Below, piece after piece: positions 1 to 10,228 of a stretch of DNA of 64,000 bases. The stretch comes from Sphingomonas brevis (GTDB taxonomy: Bacteria; Pseudomonadota; Alphaproteobacteria; Sphingomonadales; Sphingomonadaceae), in the NCBI RefSeq assembly GCF_023516505.1, contig NZ_JAMGBB010000001.1, positions 496,001 through 560,000 of the forward strand, in the 5' to 3' direction. A model generated the notes under the pieces. That model saw nothing but the letters and a program-made list of their open reading frames with translations, did no database searches and was not told the DNA's origin. Numbering within the stretch: position 1 is the stretch's first letter; each line of letters begins with the position of its first letter. Both the position numbers and the translations under genes were made by a program.

Positions 1-28
1 TGATGTGGACCAGGTACGGAGTAGCGGC

Positions 29-511
29 ATGATCGCGCGGACCATCAAGGCTTTCACGCTATGGGAATTCGTCAGGGCGCATGCCCTGACCTTGAAGTAT
101 TTCTTCAAGCCCAAGGCGACGATCAACTATCCCTACGAGAAGACGCCGACTTCGCCCCGCTTCCGCGGCGAGCATGCGCTGCGCCGCTACCCGAACGGCG
201 AAGAGCGCTGCATCGCCTGCAAGCTGTGCGAGGCGATCTGCCCGGCGCAGGCGATCACCATCGAAGCCGAGCCGCGCGAGGACGGCAGCCGCCGCACCAC
301 CCGCTACGACATCGACATGGTGAAGTGCATCTATTGCGGCCTGTGCGCCGAGGCCTGCCCGGTCGATGCGATTGTCGAAGGGCCGAACCTGGAGTTCGCC
401 ACCGAAACTCGCGAGGAATTGCTCTACGACAAGGTCAAACTGCTCGAGAATGGCGACCGCTGGGAACAGGCGATTGCCGCCAACCTTGCCGCCGATGCGG
501 CGTATAGATAG
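29..511 (+). CDS. nuoI: NADH-quinone oxidoreductase subunit I (NuoI)
   Basis: Subunit of respiratory complex I that carries two 4Fe-4S clusters (N6a and N6b) on the path from the peripheral arm to quinone. Both ferredoxin motifs are visible: Cys61, 64, 67 and 71 in [12 protein letters not shown], and Cys100, 103, 106 and 110 in [12 protein letters not shown]. At 160 residues it has the family length. The ATG at 29 is preferred over an in-frame GTG at 5 because it gives the usual N-terminus MIARTIKAF and has GGAG about ten bases upstream. It is the first gene of the nuoI-J-K-L-M-N run; earlier nuo genes must lie left of the window. Confidence 0.95.
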   Translation: MIARTIKAFTLWEFVRAHALTLKYFFKPKATINYPYEKTPTSPRFRGEHALRRYPNGEERCIACKLCEAICPAQAITIEAEPREDGSRRTTRYDIDMVKCIYCGLCAEACPVDAIVEGPNLEFATETREELLYDKVKLLENGDRWEQAIAANLAADAAYR

Positions 512-556
512 GGGCGGGCGCACTTGTTCAAACAGGGACCATCCGTGACCTTCCAT

Positions 557-654
557 CGTCGTGCCAGCGAAGGCTGGCATCCATGTCATTGCGGTTGCGC
601 ATCGAGCGCAGTGGCATGCGTCGACCTGGGCCCCAGCCTTCGCTGGGGTGACGG
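557..654. repeat. Dispersed palindromic repeat, family A, nuoI-nuoJ gap
   Basis: The left arm reads GTGCCAGCGAAGGCTGGCA and the right arm CCCCAGCCTTCGCTGGGGTG, so both ends contain an AGCGAAGGCTGG palindrome in opposite orientation, closed by GTC/GAC ends. The same element lies at 1286-1370 and 34711-34796. It fills most of the gap between two complex I genes. Confidence 0.8.
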
Positions 655-669
655 CTTGAGGGAGCCGTC

Positions 670-1275
670 ATGATCGCAATCTTCGCCTTTTACCTGTTCG
701 CTACGCTGACCATCGCTTCGGCGGTGCTGGTGATCTTCGCGCGCAACCCGGTTCACAGCGTGCTGTGGCTGATCATGGCCTTTTTCAATGCGGCCGGCCT
801 GATGCTGATCCTGGGGGCCGAATTCATCGCCATGTTGCTGGTGATCGTCTACGTCGGGGCGGTTGCGGTGCTGTTCCTGTTCATCGTCATGATGCTCAAT
901 ATCGACTTCGCGCAGCTGCGGTCCGGCTTCACCAAGAACCTGCCGTTCGGATTGCTGGTGGCACTGGTGCTGCTGGCCGAGATGATCGTCGCCGTGTCGG
1001 CGTGGAAGGCGGGCCCGGTAACCGGCAATATCCAGCCTGCGGCCGGGACGCAGCCCAATATCGAGGCGATCGGCGAGCTGCTTTACAGCCGCTTCCTGTT
1101 CCCGTTCGAAATCGCCGGCCTCATCCTGCTGGTGGCGATGATCGGCGCGATCGTGCTGACCCATCGCAGCCGCGGCGACGTGCGCGGCCAGAAGGTGTGG
1201 AAGCAGGTCGACAGGCGACCCGACGAAGCGATCAAGCTGGAACAGCCAGCTGTCGGAAAGGGCGTCAAGCTATGA
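670..1275 (+). CDS. nuoJ: NADH-quinone oxidoreductase subunit J (NuoJ)
   Basis: Membrane subunit of complex I, 201 residues, with about five hydrophobic segments and a polar C-terminal tail. The region AEFIAMLLVIVYVGAVAVLF matches the conserved third helix of NuoJ, which contains the pi-bulge Tyr/Gly stretch. A strong ribosome site (GAGGGAG, 5 bases before ATG) supports the start. The gene is flanked on both sides by family A palindromes (557-654 and 1286-1370), unusual inside a nuo operon. Confidence 0.94.
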   Translation: MIAIFAFYLFATLTIASAVLVIFARNPVHSVLWLIMAFFNAAGLMLILGAEFIAMLLVIVYVGAVAVLFLFIVMMLNIDFAQLRSGFTKNLPFGLLVALVLLAEMIVAVSAWKAGPVTGNIQPAAGTQPNIEAIGELLYSRFLFPFEIAGLILLVAMIGAIVLTHRSRGDVRGQKVWKQVDRRPDEAIKLEQPAVGKGVKL

Positions 1276-1285
1276 GCCTCACGGC

Positions 1286-1370
1286 CGTCGTGCCGGCGAA
1301 GGCTGGCATCCATGTCTTGGAAGCTGGGCAGTGCGGTCCAACATGGGCCCCAGCCTTCGCTGGGGTGACG
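1286..1370. repeat. Dispersed palindromic repeat, family A, nuoJ-nuoK gap
   Basis: Second copy of the element at 557-654. The outer arms (TGCCGGCGAAGGCTGGCA and CCCCAGCCTTCGCTGGGG) are conserved and the centre differs. It ends 24 bases before the nuoK start. Confidence 0.8.
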
Positions 1371-1393
1371 AATAGCCACGAAGGCAATCCGGC

Positions 1394-1699
1394 ATGATCG
1401 GCCTGACCCATTATCTCGCCGTCGCGGCGATCCTGTTCACGCTTGGCGTGCTCGGCATCTTCCTCAATCGCCGCAACATCATCCTGATGCTGATGGCGAT
1501 CGAGCTCATCCTGCTGGCAGTCAATATCAACCTGGTCGCCTTCAGTGCTTTCCTCGGCGATTTGACCGGCCAGGTATTCGCCATGTTCGTGTTGACCGTA
1601 GCCGCGGCCGAGGCCGCAATCGGTTTGGCGATCCTCGTCATTTTCTTCCGTCGCCGCGGTTCGATCGCGGTCGACGATGTCAACCGGATGCGCGGCTGA
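1394..1699 (+). CDS. nuoK: NADH-quinone oxidoreductase subunit K (NuoK)
   Basis: Small membrane subunit of complex I (101 residues, family length) with three transmembrane helices. The two buried glutamates typical of NuoK are present in [13 protein letters not shown] and [11 protein letters not shown]. Its stop codon overlaps the nuoL start (TGATG at 1697-1701), so the two are translationally coupled. Confidence 0.95.
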   Translation: MIGLTHYLAVAAILFTLGVLGIFLNRRNIILMLMAIELILLAVNINLVAFSAFLGDLTGQVFAMFVLTVAAAEAAIGLAILVIFFRRRGSIAVDDVNRMRG

Positions 1700-3750
1700 T
1701 GCACCCAGTACTCTTCATTGTCTTCCTGCCGCTCCTTGCCGCGATCGTCGCGGGCCTAGGCGGCCGCGCGATCGGCAAGACCGCGTCAAAGATCGTCACC
1801 ACCGGCGCGCTGATGATCGGCGCGGTGCTGAGCTGGCCGATTTTCCTGAGCTATGTCGCAGGATCGGGCGAACCGATCGTCGTACCGGTGCTGAAGTTCA
1901 TCGAAAGCGGCGCGATGAACGTCGATTGGGCGCTGCGCGTCGATACGCTGACCGCGGTAATGCTGGTGGTGGTGACGACGGTGTCGAGCCTCGTCCACCT
2001 CTACAGCTGGGGCTATATGGAAGAAGACCCGGGCCAGCCTCGCTTCTTCGCCTATCTCTCGCTGTTCAGCTTCGCCATGCTGATGCTGGTTACCGCCGAC
2101 AGCCTGGTTCAGATGTTCTTCGGATGGGAAGGTGTCGGCCTCGCTTCCTACCTGCTCATCGGATTCTGGTATCACAAGCCCTCCGCCAACGCTGCGGCGC
2201 TGAAGGCGTTCGTGGTCAACCGCGTCGGCGATTTCGGCTTCTCGCTCGGCATCTTCGGCACCTTCCTGGTGTTCGGCACCGTGTCGATCCCGGCGATCCT
2301 CGCGGCAGCTCCCGGAATGGCCGGATCGACCATCGGATTTGCCGGCATGCGGGTCGACACCATGACCCTGCTGTGCCTGTTGCTGTTCGTCGGCGCCTGC
2401 GGCAAGTCGGCCCAGCTTGGCCTGCACACCTGGCTGCCCGACGCGATGGAGGGTCCGACACCGGTAAGTGCGCTGATCCACGCCGCGACGATGGTCACCG
2501 CCGGCGTGTTCATGGTCTGCCGCCTGTCGCCGATGTTCGAGACCAGCGGCACCGCGATGACCGTCGTCACCTATGTCGGCGCCGCCACGGCGATCTTCGC
2601 CGCCACCGTCGGAACGGTCCAGAACGACATCAAGCGGGTGATCGCCTATTCGACCTGCTCGCAGCTCGGTTACATGTTCTTCGCGGCCGGCGTCGGCGCC
2701 TATGGCGCGGCCATGTTCCACCTGTTCACCCACGCTTTCTTCAAGGCGCTGCTGTTCCTCGGCGCGGGCTCGGTGATCCATGCCATGCACCATGAGCAGG
2801 ACATGCGTTATTACGGCGCGCTCCGTAAGGAGATCCCGATCACCTTCTGGACGATGATTGCCGGCACGCTGGCGATCACCGGCGTCGGCCTGTTCGGGAT
2901 TGGCTTCGCTGGATATCATTCGAAGGACGCGATCATCGAGAGCGCCTTTGCCAGCGGCACGGTGCACGGCCATGTCGCCTATTTCCTCGGCGTGTTCGCG
3001 GCGCTTCTGACCAGCTTCTACAGCTGGCGCCTGATCTTCCTGACTTTCTATGGCAAGCCGCGCTGGGCGGGTAGCGAGCACATCCAGCATGCGGTTCATC
3101 ATGTTCATGAAGACGCGGGCGAAATCGCGTCGGATCATGATAGCGCCGCCGACCATGGCTGCGCCAAGGTCGAGGGCACGGCCGGCTATCACCCGCACGA
3201 GAGCCCGTGGGTCATCCTGCTGCCGCTGGTACTGTTGTCAGTGGGCGCGATATTCGCCGGTTTCCTGTTCAACCACAGCTTCATCCAGCCCGAAGGCGGA
3301 CCGGAGTTCTGGCGCGGCAGCGTCGCCTTCAGCGAACATCTGGCCCATGCGATGCACGAGGTTCCGGACTGGGTGAAATGGTCGCCGTTCACGGTAATGC
3401 TGATCGGGCTCGCCATCGCCTATCGCAATTACATCGTGAAACCGGAAGCGCCGGCGGCATTCGTCGCCATGTTCCCGCACCTGCACCGCTTCCTGATGCA
3501 CAAATGGTATTTCGACGAGCTCTACGACGTCATTTTCGTCCGTCCGGCGATGTGGCTGGGCCGCCTGTTCTGGAAGGGCGGCGACGAGCAGATTATCGAC
3601 CGGTTCGGCCCGCACGGCGCCGCCTATGCGGTCGGCGTCGGCAACCGCATCACCGCGCGGCTGCAGAACGGATATGTCTATAGCTACGCCCTGGTGATGC
3701 TGCTCGGCCTGATCGGCGCCGCGACCTGGGTCTTCTGGTGGGTGAAATGA
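1699..3750 (+). CDS. nuoL: NADH-quinone oxidoreductase subunit L (NuoL)
   Basis: Largest antiporter-like proton-pumping subunit of complex I, 683 residues, many transmembrane helices. Conserved landmarks are [16 protein letters not shown] (essential Glu), [20 protein letters not shown], and a C-terminal lateral helix region. A histidine- and acid-rich loop near residues 455-495 is discussed as a finding. The start overlaps the nuoK stop. A family D repeat separates it from nuoM. Confidence 0.96.
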   Translation: MHPVLFIVFLPLLAAIVAGLGGRAIGKTASKIVTTGALMIGAVLSWPIFLSYVAGSGEPIVVPVLKFIESGAMNVDWALRVDTLTAVMLVVVTTVSSLVHLYSWGYMEEDPGQPRFFAYLSLFSFAMLMLVTADSLVQMFFGWEGVGLASYLLIGFWYHKPSANAAALKAFVVNRVGDFGFSLGIFGTFLVFGTVSIPAILAAAPGMAGSTIGFAGMRVDTMTLLCLLLFVGACGKSAQLGLHTWLPDAMEGPTPVSALIHAATMVTAGVFMVCRLSPMFETSGTAMTVVTYVGAATAIFAATVGTVQNDIKRVIAYSTCSQLGYMFFAAGVGAYGAAMFHLFTHAFFKALLFLGAGSVIHAMHHEQDMRYYGALRKEIPITFWTMIAGTLAITGVGLFGIGFAGYHSKDAIIESAFASGTVHGHVAYFLGVFAALLTSFYSWRLIFLTFYGKPRWAGSEHIQHAVHHVHEDAGEIASDHDSAADHGCAKVEGTAGYHPHESPWVILLPLVLLSVGAIFAGFLFNHSFIQPEGGPEFWRGSVAFSEHLAHAMHEVPDWVKWSPFTVMLIGLAIAYRNYIVKPEAPAAFVAMFPHLHRFLMHKWYFDELYDVIFVRPAMWLGRLFWKGGDEQIIDRFGPHGAAYAVGVGNRITARLQNGYVYSYALVMLLGLIGAATWVFWWVK

Positions 3751-3774
3751 GCGCGTTGGGCATCCAATTAAGTT

Positions 3775-3842
3775 CCGTTCGTCCCGAGCGTAGCCGAGGG
3801 ACCAGAGCACCAACGTGCCTCGACTTCGCTCGGCACGAACGG
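3775..3842. repeat. Dispersed palindromic repeat, family D, nuoL-nuoM gap
   Basis: Element bounded by CCGTTCGTCCCGAGCG and GCTCGGCACGAACGG, which are inverted relative to each other. A related copy lies at 21494-21588. It ends just before the nuoM ribosome site GGGGAGA. Confidence 0.75.
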
Positions 3843-3860
3843 TTGTGGGGAGACCGCTAG

Positions 3861-5386
3861 GTGCTGGCCAATCTTCCCATCCTTTCCATCCTGGTCCTGC
3901 TGCCGCTCGTCGCCGGCGTCCTCGCCCTGTTCCAGTCGGCCAATGGAGCCCGCTGGAATGCGCTGATCACCACGCTCGTCAGCCTGGGCCTAGGCGTCTG
4001 GCTATGGACCGCGTTCAACGCCGATGGCCCGCAGTGGCAATTCACCGAATTTCATCCGATCGGCGGCGGAGTCGCATGGGCGATGGGGATCGACGGCATC
4101 GCGCTGGTGCTGATCGAGCTGACCCTGTTCCTGATGCCGATCTGCATCGGTGCGAGTTGGAAGGCGATCGACAAGCGGGTGCCGGAATATATGGCATCGT
4201 TCCTGATCATGCAGTCGCTGATGATTGGCGTGTTCACCGCGCAGGATTTGCTGCTGTTCTACATCTTCTTCGAAGCCGGTCTGATCCCGATGTACCTGAT
4301 CATCGGCATTTGGGGCGGCGTCGAGCGGATCAAGGCGAGCTACAAATTCTTCCTCTACACGCTGGCCGGATCGGTGCTGATGCTGATCGCCATGCTGGTG
4401 ATGATCCTGAAGTCCGGCACCACCTCGATCCCGGCGCTGATGGCCTATGATTTCGACCCCAGCCTGCAATGGTGGCTGTGGCTGGCCTTCTTTGCCTCAT
4501 TCGCGGTCAAGATGCCGATGTGGCCGGTCCACACCTGGCTTCCCGACGCCCACGTCCAGGCGCCAACCGCCGGGTCGGTAATCCTAGCCGGCGTGCTGCT
4601 GAAGATGGGCGGATACGGCTTTATCCGCTTTTCGCTGCCGATGTTCCCGGAAGCGTCGAATGCCTTCATCCCGTTCGTCTATGCGCTTTCCGGCATCGCC
4701 GTGGTCGTGACCTCGCTGATCGCGCTGGCCCAGACCGACATGAAGAAGCTGATCGCCTATTCGTCGGTCGCGCACATGGCGTTCGTCACCTTCGGCCTGT
4801 TCACCTTCAATCGCCAGGGCATCGAAGGCGCGATGCTGGTGATGCTGAGCCACGGCCTGGTGTCGGGCGCATTGTTCCTGTGCGTCGGCGTAATCTACGA
4901 TCGGCTGCATACCCGCGAGATCGCGCGCTACGGCGGCCTTAGCGACAATATGCCGAAATATGCGCTGCTGTTCATGATCTTCACCATGGCCAGCGTCGGA
5001 CTTCCCGGCACCAGCGGCTTCGTCGGCGAATTCCTGTCCCTGGTCGGAACCTACGCCGTGTCGAGCTGGGCGGGCATCGTCGCCACGACCGGCATCATCC
5101 TCGGCGCCTGCTACATGCTCTATCTTTACTGGCGCATCTGCTTCGGCAAGCTGGTTCATGCAGACGCGGCCGCGATGACCGACCTCAACATGCGTGAGCT
5201 GTGGCTGCTGGGCCCAATCGCGGCAGCGGTGTTCTGGATGGGCGTCTATCCGGAAAGCTTCCTGCGGCCGATCCGTGCCGATGTCGGCCGGCTGATCGAG
5301 CGGGTCGAGCGCGCCGCCCCGCCGGGTGACGCGCATCTCACTGCCGGCAAGCCCGCCGCCACCCCAGCCCATGCGGAAGCGCATTG

Positions 5387-5387
<1 letters not shown>
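3861..5387 (+). CDS. nuoM: NADH-quinone oxidoreductase subunit M (NuoM)
   Basis: Antiporter-like membrane subunit of complex I, 508 residues. The motif HTWLPDAHVQAPTAGSVILA contains the lysine/histidine proton-path region, and an essential Glu lies in the helix FFEAGLIPMYLII. It starts with GTG, preceded by GGGGAGA at 7 bases. The C-terminal tail is Ala/Pro-rich. Its stop overlaps the nuoN start (TGATG at 5385-5389). Confidence 0.95.
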
Positions 5388-6819
<1,432 letters not shown>

Positions 6820-6823
<4 letters not shown>

Positions 6824-7509
6824 GCCGAATCCGCATCGTCGAAAGGCTCGGCTCAACCAATAGTGCATTGCTGGGCGACACCCAGGCGATCGAGGGTGAT
6901 TGGCTGGTTGCGCTGCGACAGGACGCCGGCAAGGGACGTCAGGGCCGCGCCTGGCAATCGATCGAGGGCAATTTCACCGGTTCGACCCTGGTCCAGCTGC
7001 GGGCGGCCGATCCACCGGCGCCTTCGTTGGCGCTGGTAGCGGGACTGGCGCTGATTGAGGCGGTCGACATCGCGGCTCCTGCTGTGCCGGCCTCGCTCAA
7101 ATGGCCCAACGATCTGATGCTTGGCGATGCCAAGCTTGCCGGGATACTGCTCGAGCGCTCGGGCGACCGGATCGTCGTCGGGTTCGGCGCAAACCTGGCC
7201 AAGGCGCCAAGGATCGAGGGCCGCAAGACCGCCGACCTGGGCGCGGTTATAGCGCCGCAGTCATTCGCGCCGCTCCTTGCCGGCAAATTCGCCCAATTGC
7301 TGGCCGCCTGGCGCGCGTCGGACCCGGTGCAATTCGCCCAGGCCTGGTTGGCCCGTGCTCATCCGGTCGGAACGCCGCTGGAAGTGCATAGCGGTTCAGG
7401 CGAAAGTGTCGCGGGAACCTTCGACGGGATCGAACCGGATGGGGCAATGCGGCTGAAGCGCGACGGGATGATCGACATCGTCCGCGCCGGCGATGTCACG
7501 CTGGCGTGA
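6820..7509 (+). CDS. birA: Biotin--[acetyl-CoA-carboxylase] ligase (BirA)
   Basis: Attaches biotin to the carrier domain of acetyl-CoA carboxylase. The catalytic landmarks are KGRQGRAWQS (biotinyl-AMP binding loop), KWPNDLML and KLAGILLE, followed by the C-terminal SH3-like domain. At about 229 residues it has no N-terminal DNA-binding domain, so it is probably not a repressor. The first ATG/GTG/TTG available is TTG at 6868, but this would cut off the conserved GSTN stretch just upstream. The frame is open to CTG at 6820, which forms a CTGA overlap with the nuoN stop, and I take that as the start. Followed by coaX. Confidence 0.88.
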
Positions 7510-7548
7510 CGCTCGCCATGTCAGGCAAGGAAGGCTAGGGAGGCGCCC

Positions 7549-8325
7549 ATGCTGCTCGCGATCGATGCCGGTAATACAAATTGCGTCTTCGCCCTGGTCG
7601 ACGGGGAGGAGATCAGGACGCGTTGGCGGATCGCCACGGATCCGCGCCGGACCGCCGACGAATATGCGGTCTGGCTCCACCAGCTGCTCGAACTGGAAGG
7701 CTATGGCCACGGCGATGTCAGCCAGGTGATCATCGGCACGGTCGTGCCGCGCGCGCTGCACAATCTGCAGGTGCTGGCGACCAAATATTTCAAGGTCGAA
7801 CCACTGATTGCCGGACAGGGCAAGGCAGAATGGCCCATCGCGCTCGACGTCGATGAGCCGCAAAGCGTGGGCGCCGACCGGGCGCTCAATACCATCGCCG
7901 CGCATACAAAGCACAAGGGCGACTTGATCGTCATCGATTTTGGCACGGCGACCACCTTCGATGCAGTCGATTTTTCGGGAGCCTATAAGGGCGGGATCAT
8001 TGCGCCGGGCATCAACCTCAGCCTCGATGCGCTGGTCGGAGCGGCGGCGAGGCTGCCGCGCATCGCGATTTCCGCGCCGGAAGAAGAGACTGTCATCGGG
8101 CGAACCACGGAAACGCAGATGCTTATCGGCGTTTATTGGGGATATGTGGCAATGATCGAGGGCCTGGTTGCGCGGATGAAGGCCGAGATTGGGCGGCCGG
8201 TGACCGTAATTGCGACCGGCGGCCTCGCCATCCTGTTCGACAAGCATACGGATGTATTTGACGTGATCGAGCCCGACCTCACCGTTCAGGGACTGGCGTT
8301 GCTGGCTCTGCGGGCCGGCAAATGA
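7549..8325 (+). CDS. coaX: Type III pantothenate kinase (CoaX)
   Basis: First step of coenzyme A synthesis, phosphorylating pantothenate. At 258 residues it has the family length. ASKHA-fold motifs are present: [11 protein letters not shown] (phosphate 1), GADRALN (substrate Asp), [11 protein letters not shown] (phosphate 2) and GGIIAPG. The start has a strong GGGAGG site. Its stop overlaps the rnj start by four bases. Confidence 0.95.
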   Translation: MLLAIDAGNTNCVFALVDGEEIRTRWRIATDPRRTADEYAVWLHQLLELEGYGHGDVSQVIIGTVVPRALHNLQVLATKYFKVEPLIAGQGKAEWPIALDVDEPQSVGADRALNTIAAHTKHKGDLIVIDFGTATTFDAVDFSGAYKGGIIAPGINLSLDALVGAAARLPRIAISAPEEETVIGRTTETQMLIGVYWGYVAMIEGLVARMKAEIGRPVTVIATGGLAILFDKHTDVFDVIEPDLTVQGLALLALRAGK

Positions 8326-9962
8326 CACCGGGAGAAGAGCTGCTGTTCCTGGCCCTGGGCGGGTCGGGCGAGATCGGCATGAACGTCAATCTCTACGGCT
8401 GCCGCGGCAAATGGCTGATGGCGGACCTTGGGCTGACCTTCGCCGATACCGATTATCCGGGCGTCGATCTGATCCTGCCCGACCTGGAATTCATCGAACA
8501 GCGGATGGACGATTTGGTCGGGATCGTCCTGACCCACGGCCACGAGGATCATATCGGTGCGCTGCCCTACCTCGCCGCCGATTTGAAAGTTCCACTCTAT
8601 GCGACGCCGTTCACGGCGGGGCTGATCGCCGGCAAGCTGGAAGAGGAAGGCCTGACCGGGCAGGTCGCTTTGCGCATCATCGAGCGCGGCGGAACCATCG
8701 ACCTCGATCCGTTCCGGGTGACCTATGTGCCGCTTGCCCATTCGATCCCCGAAGGCAACGGCCTGATGATCGAAACCCCGTTCGGCAATATTTTCCACAC
8801 CGGCGACTGGAAAATTGACGAAACGCCCGTGCTCGGCTTGCCCAGCTCGGCCGAGACGATGGCCGGGATCGGCGATGCCGGCGTGCTCGCGCTGGTGTGC
8901 GATTCAACCAACGTTTTTCAGGACAAGGCATCGGGTAGCGAATCCGGTGTTCATGCCGGGCTGCTCGAAGCCGTAATGAAGGCCAAGGGGCGGGTGCTGG
9001 TTACCACCTTCGCATCCAATGCAGCCCGGCTGGAAACGATCGGCAGGGTTGCGCTGGAAACGGGCCGCCGGGTGTGCGTTGCCGGACGAAGCCTCGACCG
9101 CATTCTCAAGGTCGCCAAGGCGACCGGTTATCTACGCGACTTCCCCGAGCCGGTTCGGTTCGATGAAGCGATGATGCTGCCCAAGCAGGAACTGCTGATC
9201 ATCGCTACGGGGGGGCAGGGCGAAGCCCGTGCCGCGCTGGCCCGGATCGCATTCGGCCAGCATGAGCTGAAACTTGTCGAAGGCGACACGGTAATCTTCT
9301 CTTCGAAGCAGATTCCCGGCAACGAAATCGCCATCGGCCGGATCATGAACGCGCTTAGCGATATCGGGACGCTGATCGTCACCGACCGCCAGGCACATGT
9401 CCACGTTTCCGGACATCCGGGCCGGCCCGAGCTCGAGGCCATGTACCGGTGGATCCGGCCGCAAATCCTGGTTCCGGTCCACGGTGAGATTCGCCACATG
9501 CGGGAGCAGGCGCGCTTCGGCCTGGCACAGGGCATTCCGCACGCCGTGGTGCAACGCAACGGCGATCTCATTCGCCTTGCGCCTGATGGCCCGGAGAAGA
9601 TTGGCGAGGAACGGATCGGGCGGCTGGTGCTCGACGGGGATGTAATTCTTCCCGCCGATGGATCGACCATCAATGAGCGCCGCAAGATTGCAATCAACGG
9701 CCTGATCACCGTCGCGGTGCCGGTCGACGGGGAAGGTCGGTTGGCCGGCAGGGTGCTGGTGCGGCCGTTCGGCGTTCCGATCGAAGAGGATCGCGACGAT
9801 TTCCTTGCCGACGCGACCGACGCCGCGGAGCGCGCTTACGAACCGACGCGAGACGTGGAGAAACTGCGCGAGGCTGTACGGTTGGCGGTGCGCCGCTGCG
9901 CCACGCTTTGGACCGGAAAAAAGCCGGTGGTGGAAGTGATGCTGGTCGAGGTTGCCCAATGA
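8322..9962 (+). CDS. rnj: Ribonuclease J
   Basis: Metallo-beta-lactamase/beta-CASP ribonuclease acting in mRNA decay and rRNA maturation; 546 residues, as expected. The zinc motif [12 protein letters not shown] is intact, with HTGDWKID and [10 protein letters not shown] further on and a C-terminal domain. It overlaps both neighbours by four bases, and the order birA-coaX-rnj-DUF1467 is one I know from sphingomonads. Confidence 0.95.
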   Translation: MTPGEELLFLALGGSGEIGMNVNLYGCRGKWLMADLGLTFADTDYPGVDLILPDLEFIEQRMDDLVGIVLTHGHEDHIGALPYLAADLKVPLYATPFTAGLIAGKLEEEGLTGQVALRIIERGGTIDLDPFRVTYVPLAHSIPEGNGLMIETPFGNIFHTGDWKIDETPVLGLPSSAETMAGIGDAGVLALVCDSTNVFQDKASGSESGVHAGLLEAVMKAKGRVLVTTFASNAARLETIGRVALETGRRVCVAGRSLDRILKVAKATGYLRDFPEPVRFDEAMMLPKQELLIIATGGQGEARAALARIAFGQHELKLVEGDTVIFSSKQIPGNEIAIGRIMNALSDIGTLIVTDRQAHVHVSGHPGRPELEAMYRWIRPQILVPVHGEIRHMREQARFGLAQGIPHAVVQRNGDLIRLAPDGPEKIGEERIGRLVLDGDVILPADGSTINERRKIAINGLITVAVPVDGEGRLAGRVLVRPFGVPIEEDRDDFLADATDAAERAYEPTRDVEKLREAVRLAVRRCATLWTGKKPVVEVMLVEVAQ

Positions 9963-10219
9963 AATGGACCTCGGTCCTGGCGATTTATTTCCTCGTGTTC
10001 TGCTTTTCCGCTTTCCTGCTGTTGCCATTCGGGGTGCGGACCCACGAGGAAGTCGGCGCCGAACGAGTGCCGGGCCAGGCGGATAGCGCACCACACAGGT
10101 TCGACCTGCCGCGCCATCTGCTTAGGGCGGCGCTGGTCGCTTGCCTGCTGACGGCGCTTTATGTCGCCAACTACAAGTTCGGCTGGATCACCACCGACGA
10201 TCTCGACTTCTACAATTGA
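9959..10219 (+). CDS. DUF1467 family membrane protein
   Basis: Small inner-membrane protein of 86 residues with two hydrophobic helices (about residues 5-27 and 55-75) separated by a charged loop containing GVRTHEEVG, which I recognise from the DUF1467 family. Function unknown. The ATG at 9959 overlaps the rnj stop (ATGA), so it is translated with RNase J. Confidence 0.85.
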   Translation: MKWTSVLAIYFLVFCFSAFLLLPFGVRTHEEVGAERVPGQADSAPHRFDLPRHLLRAALVACLLTALYVANYKFGWITTDDLDFYN

Positions 10220-10228
10220 CGTAGAGAC

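Noticed and set aside
1786-3198. Minus-strand open frame of 470 codons opposite nuoL
   Set aside because: Low-complexity Arg/His/Gln product typical of an antisense shadow; nuoL is unmistakable.
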